NCBI GenBank assembly: GCA_963693085.1
Contig: OY856409.1
Location: 297,514,058-297,578,057 of the forward strand
Source: Alisma plantago-aquatica
Taxonomy: Eukaryota; Streptophyta; Magnoliopsida; Alismatales; Alismataceae
Length of the DNA: 64,000 nt
Reading direction: 5' to 3'
Shown here: in pieces, positions 42,962-55,870 of the stretch
How positions within the stretch are numbered: the first letter of the stretch is position 1
Layout: each line of letters begins with the position of its first letter
The notes under the pieces: model-generated
Database searches by the model: none
The model's input: only the letters and a program-made list of their open reading frames with translations
Told to the model about the DNA's origin: nothing
Made by a program: the position numbers and the translations under genes

Positions 42962-44750
42962 AATCACTTTTTCAAACTTCCATATTGGAAAGATCTGTTG
43001 ACATGACATACTATAGATGTAATGCATATAGAGAAAAACATATGTGAGTATTCTTGAAAATCTTTTGAATGTGAAGAATAAGACAAAGGGAAAATACAAA
43101 CTCATCTTAATTTGCAAGCAATGAACATTAGAAAAGTATTACACCCCATAAAAAGGGAAGGTAATATAATGTTTCTGAATACATCATTCATACTATCTCG
43201 AGATGGAAAGAACAAGTTCAATAGATTTTTAAAATATTTTAGAGGTCCCAGGTGGGTTTTCCTCAAACATTTCACAATATATGAACATGAAAGAGACTAA
43301 ACTATCAAGATTGAAAATTCATGACCATTATGTTATTTTACATTGCATACTTCCTCTTACATTGTGTGTTTTTCTTGCTAAGGTTGTGTGAGAGCTTATT
43401 CTTGAGTTGTCTTATATTTTTTAGGTGTTGGCATCTAATTGTTTAAATATGACATAGTCGAAGCAAAATTGAAGCTTGAATTTCTTTATAAGTTGGAGAA
43501 GATATCTCCACCATAATTTTTGATGTATCCTATAGAGAGAAATGTGTATACCTTAAAGTCCTATATTTGCAATAGCACCCTCCCCGAGGGTTCCATAGAA
43601 GAAGGATACATATGTGAAACATGTATGCAAATTTTTAAAAGATATTTGCATAAAGTAGAGACGAAGTTCAATTGCCTAGATTGAAATTATGATGATGATG
43701 TCAAGGAATATACAGACTTATTTACATTACATACAAGGGAAGAAGGTTAGGTTATGGAACAACAAGAAACCTTGATGCACAAGAATTGGAGCAAGCTCAT
43801 TTGTGCATTCTTAACAATTATAAAGAAGTTGAGCCCTTCATTGAGTAAGTGATTCCTAGCAATCTTTACTTGCCATTTATTATATAGATCCTTGTAAGAC
43901 TAATATTTTTTGAAGGTAAGACTTATCTAATTTGTCACATATTATTGATTATTTAATACACAACATACTATCAACTTTGAAGAGTAAATTCATAACAAAT
44001 GTCTTCGAAGAAATTAAATGAAATTATAATTGAGCAATTCAAGTAAGAGGTAAGTTGTCTATTTTTAATATGACCATGTATATACTGATCAATTTTTATA
44101 TTTCACTTTATACAACTATAATTTATCTAGATTATTGATCAATATGAGAATGATAAACGCAAGAAGATAGAAGAGTTGCTTTCATTCTCATGGGGTTCAT
44201 CTAAATGTGTGACATGTTTTTATGGCTATGTGGTGAATGGATATTGATTTCCTACTAGGGCTCATGAGGAAACATCAATGTGAATGTAGTGGTGGTTGTG
44301 GGAGGTGATGTGATAGTGGTGGGGTTATTAGTTATTTTGGGAAACTAATCAAAATTATAGAAATGCAATACTTGGGTGATAACTGTGTGACATTGTTTTG
44401 GTGTGATTGGTTTGGTGTTGCTGATAAAGTTAAAGGATTAATGATGTATGAGTATAATTTTACAAGTGTTAGTTGCAACCATATTTAGTAAAACTGCTCG
44501 GCCATTTGTATTAGCCACTCAAGCATCTCAAGTTTTTTATGTTGATGATCACAATAATAACGGGTGGCATGTTGTGATAAAGGTCGAGCCACATGACAAG
44601 TTTGAGTTGGTTGACAAGGATGATGCACAATATGTTCCTATTGATAGTGATAAAGTTGTTTTTATCTTTCTTTCTAGAAAATTAACTATAGTGATGTCAT
44701 TAAAAATCTTATGTGTTTGTATATCATTATGAAGTCTTGAGCCTCGTTTT
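42962..44750 (+). pseudogene. CACTA (En/Spm) TNP2-like transposase remnant
   Basis: In broken plus frames, the TNP2 signatures appear in order: FFKLPYWKDLL with HTIDVMHIEKNIC (42968-43040), then LNLQAMNIRKVLHPIKREG (43105-43160). Next, the DUF4218-like region around PRGxxRRxIHM/EGYICETCMQIFKRYLHKVETKFN (43580-43690). Then EELLSFSWGSSKCVTCFYGYVVNGY (about 44168-44250), and the DUF4216-like ARPFVLATQASQVFYVDDHNNNGWHVVIKVEPHDKFELVD (44497-44620). GT/AG-like borders suggest introns near 43850 and 44120. The 5' half is missing, cut where the copia LTR begins. Function in the family is transposition of CACTA elements; this copy is dead. Confidence 0.78.
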
Positions 44751-44839
44751 TTGAAAAAAAAAATCACACTGTCATTTTGATCTTTTACTTTATGCAATGT
44801 GTTATTTATCAAATATTTTATAAGAATTATCATTTTCAG

Positions 44840-46990
44840 TGATTTGATCAAGCACTTCGATTAGAAATTGCAATTCTAATTCTTAATGACATTGATATTG
44901 GAAAATTGATACAAGAAAGTCAAAGAATTAGATATATCTCAAAAGAAAATTTAAGTCCAGGAATTATATCTTTCCAGAACAACTAAGTGTAATTGGAAGA
45001 GACATGTTCATGGACTGGTATTTAGAAATAGTTTGCAAATTCTCAAAGGAGGTAACACCAATGGTATGGATGAGTTGTATAGTAGTCATTTGTTGGATTT
45101 AAATAGTCGTTTGATGTCTTTCTCTTATGGAATAAGAATTTGTTTTCCACAAACTTGGAATGCTTCTACTTCCAAAAATAATATTCCATTTCCACCACTT
45201 GAGAGTGTTCCACCTGTTGAAATGTTCATCCACCACTTGAGAGTGTTGCTTCACCAATGGAAAGTCATTCACCAATTGAAATTGTTGCTCCACCAGTTCA
45301 AAGTTCTACTCCACCAATTGAGTTCGTTCATGCTCCTCGTGAAGAATCTCCTAATCAAAAGTAAGACCGCATGGCTACTAAAATGATGTATTTACATTCC
45401 ATCAGTGAGACATCAACATGTACGACGACTTGCCTTCACAATGTTCTTTTCTGTTATTTTGAAGGATAAAATAGAATTTTTATTGTTATTCATTTGCAGT
45501 AATATGAAGTATTGACATGCACCAATTAAGTTTCATACTCTCCTAATACATTTTGTTATTCAATAAGATTTTTTTCTTTTTATGTGATATAAGATGAACA
45601 TTCAATTGATCTTTTTGTGCTTAATCATAGTCAATGTCGTTGAAAATTTAGTAAGGAGTTGAGGAGCTAATAAATATACAAATATGGCTAGACTTAAAGA
45701 CGGTAACAAGATTGATATCACCTTATATCAAGATTTTCCTCTTGGAAAAAAAATCATAAGGTATGGAATAGACACTTGGGGAGGATTTTTTGTGATCAAA
45801 AAATTTGTCCATTGAAGGTTCATTCATAAAATGATATAACTGAAAGACAAAAAGAACACATATGGGAAGAAACTCTGGTGAGTGAAACTAATTCATTTAA
45901 TATTTATCTTGTTTCTAAAATATCCATAAGACAACAATATCATTAATGCATACTTTACTTGTTTAGAATAAATTTTCCAACAACAACACGAATGATTTTG
46001 ATGTTCAAACAATAAAGCATTTGAAAGAGGTATGGGTGAAATAGAGAGAAGCGATGCATCACATGGATAAAGGGCTAGACATGGAGCAACAATTGTTTAA
46101 GAAGCCTTTGGCAATTGAAGCTGAAAGTGACTGGGAATGGCTTCTAAAAAATTCCATGGTGATAAGTTTTTGGCAATCTCATGAGTGATCAATTTCACAT
46201 TTGTTAGTTACTTGAACTTATGCTTGTAGAATTATTGTTCAAATGATTTCTATTAATGAAAATGTAAGCCTTGAGCAAGAGAAAAACAAAAAATAAAGAA
46301 ATATTGAACAAGAAGCTACTTCATCACATTGGTATCATGACTCTTAATTAATGTTTTTGGTAGAAGGTAGTTTTGTCTTTTAATCCATTCTTCATATATG
46401 TTGTTATGTGTATTACTTTATGTGTGATGATGTTATAGGAAGGAAAAGATAGGAATGCACCTGACTTTGGAACAATATATTTTGAGTGGCACGAAAAGGG
46501 TGATACATTGGCCAATATGGAGGTATCTCAAGTCATGTAAGTAATATATCATACATGACCATTTCTGCATTTGTATGTTTGCACTCATTAATTACTTTCT
46601 CTTGTATGAAAAAAAAATCAACATCCAACAAGTTGAGCCATCCCTTTATCATGTATAGGTTACAAAAAAGGTATATGGAGACCCATCAACTAGCAAATAC
46701 ATACTTGATTATGGTGGAGCAGTGAATCTAGAGATGTTAGAGGAACATACGAAGCCAAGAATGCACTCTTGGTTGAGCTAAAATGAAAAGGAAAATTGAA
46801 AGAGAAAGAACAAGCTTTCAATGCTCAACCAAAAGCCTTGAAAGCAACTAAAGTTGAAAAGCATGCCAAACAAAGTCATTTGAACAAAGTGGAAAATCTA
46901 CTAGAGATTATAGTGAAGAATCCCAATTTTAAGCTACTTTTGCATCTTGGTGAGGAGGATGAAGGTTGTGATAGCTTTCCACCTAGATGA
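44840..46990 (+). pseudogene. Possible second CACTA gene (TNPA / Ptta-En-Spm-like) remnant
   Basis: Downstream of the TNP2 remnant, short open stretches recall plant En/Spm second proteins. They are KIDITLYQDFPLGKKIIRYGIDTWGGFF (about 45700-45790), NAPDFGTIYFEWHEKGDTLANMEVSQVM (about 46453-46540), VTKKVYGDPSTSKYILDYGG (about 46660-46720) and the charged 46796-46990 segment. AT-rich gaps between them look like introns. Family assignment rests on weak resemblance and position. Confidence 0.35.
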
Positions 46991-47689
46991 GGTTAGTTTT
47001 CTTATTAAGATCATTATTGTAAATTGTTATGAAATTTATGATATGATTTTACTTTTTTTCTTCTTTCTATTTTCTCTTCATTGACATCGTAGGATTATGA
47101 TAGCTTAAGAAAATGCAAGAATAAGATTTTTTCCATTGTTGATGCATTTTTTTTGGAGGTGAACCAACTAATTTTCCTCACTCTAACTTTTGCATTTTAA
47201 TTAAATCTTTATTATGACATATTAAAAATAAAATTATAATCAAGTATCACATAATAAATTTTCTTATTTCACAATTTAAGGTGGTGGCAAGTGACCCATT
47301 AACAAGTCAACAATAGAATAAATCAAGTGGTTTTATTTGGATGGAAAGGGTAATTGAATACTTTTTGTGGATACTCTAACATGTAAGTGGAGTACAAACA
47401 TTTTAATATTTCTCCGACCAAAAAGCTTGTAATCTTACTTGATTATTTTTAGAAGTACCAAAATATAGGGAAAGTTATAACCAAAATACAAATATTGACC
47501 AGGGTATCTATGTCAATTCTAACTATAATTGAGAATTCCATGTTTTTTATGTGCACATGAATTTGAGAATCTACACATTTATGCATTGAAAATCAGTTAC
47601 ATTTCTTATCCATACAGAGATAATGGTAACAAAGTCCAATCTTTTGATCTTATCATGTATTTTAATTATATTCAATTCCAATATATGTT
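46991..47689. other. AT-rich sequence without recognised genes
   Basis: No coding or repeat assignment. It may be the 3' part of the CACTA element, but no CACTA terminal motif was found. Confidence 0.3.
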
Positions 47690-48395
47690 CATATTATTTC
47701 TTTACATTTTTAGGTTTATTTTATTGATTTTATATGGGAAATATTCAACAAAGGCTTGTGTTAAAACACTATATGGAAAACCTTCTTTATCCTTAGCCTA
47801 CCATTTTGTTAGTCTGTTTGCTTTTCTCTTTTATAGCTACCTCCTTTTCTTTGGTGCAAAAAAATCAAATCAAAAGTTGGTGATGGTCTTTTATCAATGG
47901 ACCATGATTTATCAACATGGTCACATTAACCTATCATAAAATCAAATTATTTGAAATATTATATGGAGATGTTTCCCCTATCATACATGTATGAGTATCT
48001 TACCAATCCATAATTTATCCTTCCCTTTTTTCCTTATACTTTATATCACTTCGAAGGGGTGCTCACTTCTAAAAGGAATTATTTACTTATCCAATGAAGA
48101 TGTTTTACAATAATATATGCATATTAATATATCACAATGTGAAGCATGCATGGTTGGTTGGACTTGGTCTTCTATTAAAAATAAATAACTTTCAAATCAT
48201 GAGAAAACTCATTTTTTCCTTTATATATGGAATTTTCTATACATATTCCCGTGTTTGATATTTCTTTGCATTTTTAAGTTTGATGTTTTGATTGTACTTG
48301 GAAAAGATTCAATGAAGTCTTATATTAAAACACCACTTGGAAAAGTTTCTCTATCCTCTACCCATATCAAAGCCCGTTGTTTTGTTTTCAATGCA

Positions 48396-48497
<102 letters not shown>

Positions 48498-49310
48498 ACC
48501 CCATTGCATGTATCAAAAACGTGCATTCTGCACATATGGAAATATGTGTTTGTTGTACACTCATCTTTATTTGCACATCCAGAGATATGTGCATTTTATA
48601 GACAATGATTTAATACATTGAATTTGTTTCTGTAGGTCCTCATTTATCATTTAGTGATCATGACTGATATTCTACACACTCAGTTATTGGGTCAAGCTAT
48701 AAAAGATTTTCCTCTTTTATTTGCTTTTCAATTTTACATTTACCTCCTTTTCTTTGGTGCAAAAATAACAAAACATGTCTTTGTGATGGTCTTCTATCAA
48801 TGAGTCATGATTCATCAACATTGTCACTTTCACTTTCACTTATCAGTGAATCAAATTATGTAATTAGAGGTGTTTTCCCTATTGTTCTTGTATGAGTATC
48901 TTGGAAATTCATTATGTATTCTTCACTCAAATGACTTCCTAATTTTTAACTTATGTCACTTCAAAGGAGTGCTCACTTCTGAAAGAAATACTTTGCTTAA
49001 CCAAAAAATAAATTTGAGAACACGATATGCATATTAATATGTCATACTATGAGGCATGCATGTTTGGTTGGAGTTGATCTTCTATAATAAATAAGTTTCA
49101 AAATATGAACAACTCACTTTTTCTTTAATATATGAAATTATAGTCAGTTTCAATATTGTTCTTATGTTTGATATTTCTTTTCATTTTGTAAGTTTATTTT
49201 GTTGATTGTACTTAGAAAGGATTGAATAAAGTCTTGTATTGAAACACTAAATGGAAGAACTTCTCTATCCTCTATCCATCTCAACACGCGTTGTTTTGAT
49301 TTTCAACGCA

Positions 49311-49312
<2 letters not shown>

Positions 49313-49379
<67 letters not shown>
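49313..49379. repeat. (AT)n microsatellite in the next repeat unit
   Basis: 67 bp of alternating AT follow AACGCATG, the homologous position to the tract at 48398, about 915 bp away. Confidence 0.97.
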
Positions 49380-49381
<2 letters not shown>

Positions 49382-49971
49382 GTGTGTGTGTTGTTTTAAT
49401 TTTCGAGTGAGCATATGAAAAATATGCCCCTTTGTACATACGAGAAATCTGTCTGTTACACAAGGAAATATGTGTCCTTTAAACATTTGTCTTTATGTAT
49501 ATGATGCACATTTGGAGAAATGTGCATTTTATGGATGATATTTCTAATACGTTGAATTTTTTATATAAGTTTTCATATATCATTAAGAGATGACAACTAT
49601 TCACAAGATATATGCACAATCGGTTGTAGAATTGAGCTATATATGGTTTTATTTTTTCATTTGCTATTTGCTTCCATGAGAACTCGATTTTCTTTGGTGC
49701 AAGGAATGCTAGACACAGACGTTTAAGAAGTATCCTTTTTTTTAATTTATAGAATTTAGGAAGTACTATTATTCATCTTGCCTTCCTCTTGTAAGCAAAT
49801 TCTCAAATTGGTTATATTCACTGATACAATTTGCAGAATTTAATATGCTTGTACTACTACCATTAAACCCTCCTCTTTAATAATACTAGTAATATTCTTA
49901 TGAGAAGGGTGGATGTGATTAAAGAAAGTAAAATTATTTTTTAAGTGGAACTTGGCCAAAGCATCAGCAAC

Positions 49972-50985
49972 TTAGTTCATGACCCTAGTTGTGAATCTAA
50001 CTTCTTTATCACCATGCATACACATTCTAATTCTAGTAGTCCAATGTGTGAATTTGGGATGATTTTTTACGTCTTCTTCTATAGCCTTTAGAGTAGTGCT
50101 ACAATCTGTTTCAACTATAACCTTGGAGTACATGTGATCCGCAGCACATTCAAGAGCTAAGGTGATGCCAGCCAACTCTGCCTCAGTCGCATTGGTGCTC
50201 TGAATGCGCTTTCCATAACCACCTTTCTACTGTTCTTGATCGTCTCTAAGCACTATTGCCACAGCAGTATGACCTTGCCCCACAGAGGCGTCAGTGTTCA
50301 CTTTGATATAATTTGGAGGCGGAGGCGACCATCTTGAACCGGTGTGGGATTTGGTATTAGCCTCGGCATCATAAAATGTCATCCGATGCATGTTTAGCAT
50401 CTTTTGTATACATACTATCCGAAGTGTCATAGTTTTAAGTGATTTTTTAAAGATATGCTTATTGCGACATGTCGAAATATACTGACATGTGGTTACGAAC
50501 TTTACCGTGCACGATTCCTGAGCCTCAATGTAGTGCTTGAATTAGGTGTTGGAATTGGTATAACTGAAGCACATATGCATCTCCGCAGGTTCTAACACTC
50601 CTTGCCAAACATTTCTAACTATCTTGCAATCACGTAGCACATGAATAATGGTTTCACCCTTCAATTCGCACCTACTACAGGTACCATCATCTGAAAGGTG
50701 TCGAGTTTTCCACCTTAGATTAGTCAGTAAAGCTTCGTGCATGAGCAGCCATCCAAAGACCTTCAGCTTACTTGATGTATTAATCTTCCAGAGTTTAGTC
50801 CAACTACCAGCTGACTCCAAATCTTTACCCTTCCCCATGATCTCATAAGCAGATTTCACTGTAAGGTTCCGATCCTTAGTGTGAATCCAAGAGCATATAT
50901 CAGGTTCATCACTCTCCACAGGTATGCCTTTATTTAGAATCAAATTAATTGTCTCCTGGTTGCACAACTCGCCCAGGAATTCCAA
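49972..50985 (-). pseudogene. LINE RT zinc finger and RNase H region
   Basis: The minus ORF 50985-50542 contains WTKLWKINTSSKLKVFGWLLMHEALLTNLRWKTRHL and CSRCELKGETIIHVLRDCKIVRNVW, the zf-RVT pattern with Cys and His in place. 50430-50227 contains KVNTDASVGQGHTAVAIVLRDD (RNase H first Asp). 50175-49972 contains MAGITLALECAADHMYSKVIVETDC (Glu and Asp). Frames shift between the pieces. Confidence 0.85.
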
Positions 50986-51749
50986 GTCCCACTGCCAACC
51001 TAGGTTGATGAGACTTTGAACATGGAGGTCGCTTAACTCTTATGGCACCTCCTTAATAGTGTGATTTATTAGAAGCATCTCTGGTGTTTATGCAGTTACG
51101 ACTCGTCAGCTCTTTGTTTTGGAGGACCACTCTCCCAAACCTTGAGTCGCATACTGGTTGACTTCTAGAGAAACTTTGAAATCTTTTCTGAATCCCCTTA
51201 CACTACGGAGTATCCCGACCAACACACACATCCCAAGAGTTCTTGAGGAGCAAAGCTTCGTTCCATTCTCTCATTGTTTTCAGACCTAAGCCTCCTTGCT
51301 CTTTGTGACTAGTTAGTTTGTTCCATGCCACCAAGGACATTGGATTCACTTTATTATATCCTCCCCTGATGACCTATTTAGTCGGTCACAAACCTAAACA
51401 TGTAACTTCATTGTTTGCATAACAAAAGTGTGAATTGTCGTTAAGGTTGTTTTGCCCAAAGAGATTCTCCATGCTAGTGTTAAGGTCCTGGCTGACCATG
51501 CATTCACTTGACTCATGATCCTATTCAGGATATCACTATTAAGTGTTCTTGGTCACTCTAGAATGAATAATTGGCACATCTAAATATCTTCCCAGATCCT
51601 TAGTGACTTGAAAACTATTCACCGTCTGTATATCATTGAAGACGGTTCTAGGACGCTTCTTGAGAAGAAAATGTGTCTTGGTCACTGACGCAATTTGTCA
51701 TGATGCCTTCGCAAATTGTTTGAAATAGTCTTTAATAGTTAGGATTTGA

Positions 51750-52710
51750 TCCTTGCTAGCTTGGGCAAATAAAGAAGATCGTCTGCTTCGTCTGCAAAGC
51801 AGACGTGAGCTTAGCAGGCCTTGATGCACCATTGTTGTCTGGTTTCCATTTCTTCTCGTCAACTCTCTTCTGAATCATTTGTCTCAGTCTTTCTAGACAG
51901 ATCACGAACAAGTAGAGGGATAAAGGATCCCCTTGTCTGAGGCATCTCCCAGATTTGAAACTATTATATAGCTTTCTGTTCCATGCTATGGCTATGTGAC
52001 CAGTAGTAATAGAATGCATCATAAACATGAATATATTAGTTGGTCACCCCACTTTATTCAGAGTGTCTTCCACAAAATCCCAGGACATGTAATCACAAGA
52101 TTTATTGAGATCAACTTTAATAGCCATTGTGTTTGCTCCTGACTTCCATTTCATGCTATTTACAACTTCCTGTACTAACATGATATTATTAGTGATTTTC
52201 CTACCCATTACAAAACTGCTTTGGGTAGGATTCATCCAATCAGGTAATAAACTTTTTTTGCCTTTCCAGTACTATTTTGGAGGAGAGCTTCAACAGATAT
52301 TGTTCAAAGAAATTAGTCGAAGTTGCTCACGCCTTTTGGGACTGTGGACTTTGGGTATGGGTATGATTGTAGCTTGACACAATTCTTCCGAAAGGGGGTT
52401 CCCAACAAGGGCGTTCCTTCCTGCATTGCACACGGAATCACCATTTGTTATCCCAATTCTTTTGTACAAACAATGCACTAACTCCGTCAGGACCTGCTAC
52501 CTTGTATGGGTTCATTGTTCTCAGGATTGTAAGAATTTCATCAGCAGAAGGGGTAGTGTCAATGTGGCTACTTTGCTCATTAGTCAAGGTTTTCAATTTA
52601 CCAGGGATGGTGTTTCCATTGCATCTGTTATCACCACCTACACAAGTGAGAAAACTCTTGAAGTATTTAACCACAAGTTCTCGTAGCTTATCTTCATTCA
52701 ACATCTAGTT
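51750..52710 (-). pseudogene. LINE reverse transcriptase region
   Basis: Minus pieces in order: NPYKVAGPDGVSALFVQKNW (RT motif 0/1), ATIIPIPKV, NPTQSSFVMGRKITNNIMLVQEVV, AIKVDLNKSCDYMSWDFV, GRCLRQGDPLSLYLFVICLERL, then HVCFADEADDLLYL (complement about 51775-51815). In the last the FADD motif reads FADE. Stops and a frameshift lie near 52040 and 52290. Confidence 0.83.
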
Positions 52711-53202
52711 CCCATCTGTGTCTTTCAAGGTAGTGAATGTATTATTTCTCTTTCTCTAGTTAACCCATGTCTCATAGAATTTGGAGGTATTGTCTCCATT
52801 CCTCATCCAATCTATATGAACTTTCTATTTCCAGTCATCTTCTTCATCAATTCAGCTTGCATGGTACGACAATGATGATCGGATATCTCATCATAGCGGT
52901 TTGCCATGTTTATCTGGAGTTGGTTTATATTTCGTATTAATCTATCCTTATCCCTCCACCCGTTGATTCTCAACTCTCTATCCCACTTCAAAAGATGCAT
53001 TTTAGCATTGTGAAGTGCATCAGAGAAGTTGTTGTCTTGTTCCTAGGCTCCCTTCAGTCTTGAAGGGAACTCGGATTTCCTCCTACCAAGAGGCTTAGGT
53101 AATGAATCTATGGCTCACCTTAGGGCCTTTACTTGATAAGATATGTAATGGATAGTGATCCTAGTGGAGCCTTGGCAAGTGTTCCACTACCACATCATGG
53201 AA

Positions 53203-53700
53203 CTAGCTGATGAATGTTCCATTCACAATCGCTCTATCTAAACATTCTTGCAGGCTACCATGTTTATACGTAAATTGCATTCTAAAAAACCACAGATCAG
53301 CCAAACTCGCCTCCATCAGGGTATCAGTGAAAATCCTGGCCTCATTAGCGTTGAAGATATCACTTCTATGCTTTCTGTAGGGTGAGTAATAGTGTTGCAA
53401 TTTCCCATGACAATCCACGGTTCATTAAAGCTTCTACCCATTGAGATGTTTCTATAGTAGGCTCCAAACTTGGATGTGTGGGTTGGCATATACATATGTA
53501 ACAATGTACCTACCATTAACTCTGTACGAGATAAATTGTCTATAGGAGTGGATAATGGTTAAATTTGTATAGTCACTCCATCCAACCCAAATGCCACCAG
53601 AAAATCCCCGTGCTTCAACTCTGTGTGAGTAATGGAACCCTAGTTTCTTGATTATTGTCATAGCATGAGTTCCATTGATTTGAGGTTCAAGGATGGCTCA
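53203..53700 (-). pseudogene. LINE endonuclease region
   Basis: Minus pieces include TIIKKLGFHYSHRVEARGFSGGIWVGW, FNEPWIVMGNCNTITHPTE and MEASLADLWFFRMQFTYKHGSLQECLDRAIVNGTFIS. These match the APE-type endonuclease of plant LINE ORF2. In GNCNTI the family normally has GDFN, so a catalytic Asp is replaced by Asn. Confidence 0.8.
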
Positions 53701-53770
53701 ATAGAAGGTTTTTTGTGGCAAAAAGATATAATAGTCCTCTAACATGAGTTCCACTGATTTGAGGTTCTTT

Positions 53771-54419
53771 TTTTCATATTTATTATAACAAATTCTATAA
53801 AAGATATAATTACTCCTTTAGCCATATTCAATATATAAAACGGTTTTGAAGTTCACGGTAAGTATACAATGTTTGTCTAAACTTCATGTTGAATATTTCA
53901 ACATTATTCATGTCATGATGGTCACACGTATGAATGGTGTACACTATAAAATTTCTTATGAGATAATTATTTATTTTTTAGAAGTTCCTTCCAACACTTC
54001 CCATCCTTCTCATTATTTGTTTTATTTGTAGATATTCTAATACTAATTTCAGAATACCACAATTTCAAATTAAACTTAATTGGTACATTAGAGAAGTCAT
54101 AGATCCATTTCAATTTATGGCAGTTCATGTGTGCACAACTTGTATACTATTTCTTATACAACCTCCATAACAAGATACAACTTCTTTCGACTTTTCTTCT
54201 AATGTTATAGTTATAAAATACATGTTATTTTTATTTTTGTAATGTAAATTATACATACATAATATGGAACAAGCCTATATCTCTATACTAAAAGGGAATC
54301 CTCCCGTCTGCTCATTGGCATACCAGCCTGCCCAACGGATCACTTGCATTTACTTTGATCTATTTATTTGTATTTCCCTTCTTATGTGCTTGGCTACTTA
54401 TTTATTTATTAATTTTTTT
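53771..54419. other. AT-rich unassigned sequence
   Basis: No coding homology is seen. TCTCTATACTAAAAGGGAATCC at about 54282 has the look of a Helitron 5' end but no matching 3' end was found. Confidence 0.3.
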
Positions 54420-55870
54420 AGTTATATTTTTGTTGTCACATGAAACACAGAGGTTGGATATGTTATAGAACTTCCACGTTTAGGGTTTGTGTGGTCAATG
54501 GTCATGTTTGTGTCTGTGTTCCAACATTCTAGTTGTTTGTTTATTTTTCCAATCAATTTGTGTGTTCCAATAGTATATCTCCATGCTAACCAGACATAAT
54601 TGTCGGTGTTATTAATCAAGTTGTTTTCTCTTAGTGAGCCATATATAAATTATTGTACATGTAAGTGTAGAACAAATAGTGCCAATAAAAAAAATAGTTT
54701 TGAGTTTGGAGTGTGATTCAGGGTGTTTTTTGCACATTAGTCTTGTCGATTTACTTGGTGGGTCATTGCCTTTTGATTTGACATTTTTTGCAATTTGTTT
54801 TTTTGAGTTGGTATTTAACCCCATGCCAAACAAGGAGCTTTTCTAGAAGCGGGACATTTTGGGTCTATGTTGTCACCGATTTAGCCTTTGTTTGTGTTTC
54901 AATAGCTTGGTTGTGTGCTCATTGGTCCAATCAGTTTGTCTGCTCCAACACCCTATTTGCGCGCTAATGAATCCAAATTTCTCGTGTGTTGTAGGATGGA
55001 GTTAACTCACACTTAAACAATCTTACTCCCTCTTAGTGGTTTGTATATAATTTTCTAAAATTCATTTTTTGAGTTAGTTTTTTGCTACCATGCCAAACAA
55101 GGAAAGTGGAGGTGTTCTAGAAGTTTCACATTTTTAGTATGTATGGTCACCGGTCCAACATATGTTTGTGTCCTAACAAACTAGTTGTGTGGTCATTGGT
55201 CTAATCGGTCTGTGCATTCTTGCACCATGTCTACGTGTTAATCAATCCAGACTATCTATGTGTTTATAAGTTGGAGGGTGTTAACTCACAGCTAACCAAG
55301 CTACTCTCTTAGTGAATTTTATATAATCTATTGTGAATGACAATGCAGTACAAATTGTGCCGACAAAAAAAACAAAGGGAAATTCAGCAACATGTTTGCA
55401 TGCTCATAGATTTAGTAATAAATTAAACATCATAGATGGAAGGGGTCACCTAGATGTTAAGTGAACTATATCTGTTCTAGCAAAAAAAAAATTGAATTAA
55501 ATTTAGTCGATCTGGGTCCACAACCAATTCAACGACATGGTTAGTCCCTTTGTCTTTTATTGCATTACATTTTATGTTGTTTATTTGTGTTTTCTTATTT
55601 TTTAACAATCAACATACACATGACAGAGAAGAGGAGAGATACTTTAGTAATGGCACACTATAAATTAGGAGTTAGCTGGTTATATGTAGACTTGTTCTCT
55701 TTTATCAGCTTGTAGGAAGGAGTTTCAACAACATGTGTGCTCATTGGTCCAGTCTGTTAATGGAACACCATAAAATGGAGAAAGTGATTTGGATATTAAT
55801 TGAACTATTCTCTTTTAGTTGAATGTATATCAATTATGGTGAATAATATTTATGAAATTAAAAAAAAATA
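54420..55870. repeat. Degenerate tandem repeat field
   Basis: A composite unit recurs near 54440, 54830 and 55085: CCAAACAAGGA...TTCTAGAAG...GGTCACCGGTCC/TTTGTTTGTGT...GTGTGGTCATTGGTC(C)AATC...CTCTTAGTG...TATATAA. Shorter pieces follow near 55380 and 55720 (TCAGCAACATGTTTGCATGCTCAT / TCAACAACATGTGTGCTCATTGGTC). Unit length is roughly 260-400 bp with strong divergence. No ORF. Confidence 0.6.

Larger units (their letters stand above)
49734..53770 (-). mobile_element. L1-type LINE with RNase H, decayed, on minus
   Basis: Read on minus from about 53695: endonuclease, RT, RT zinc finger, RNase H, then a T run (49733-49741 on plus) standing for the poly(A) tail. No ORF1 nucleic-acid-binding protein is visible, so the copy is 5'-truncated near 53.7 kb. 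The segment CATGAGTTCCA(T/C)TGATTTGAGGTTC occurs twice (about 53667 and 53742) at the truncation edge. Numerous stops and frameshifts. Confidence 0.8.

Noticed and set aside
54282..54310. Helitron 5' terminus (TCTCTATACTAAAAGG)
   Set aside because: No CTRR end with a preceding hairpin could be located downstream, and no Rep/Hel sequence. Kept only as a note.
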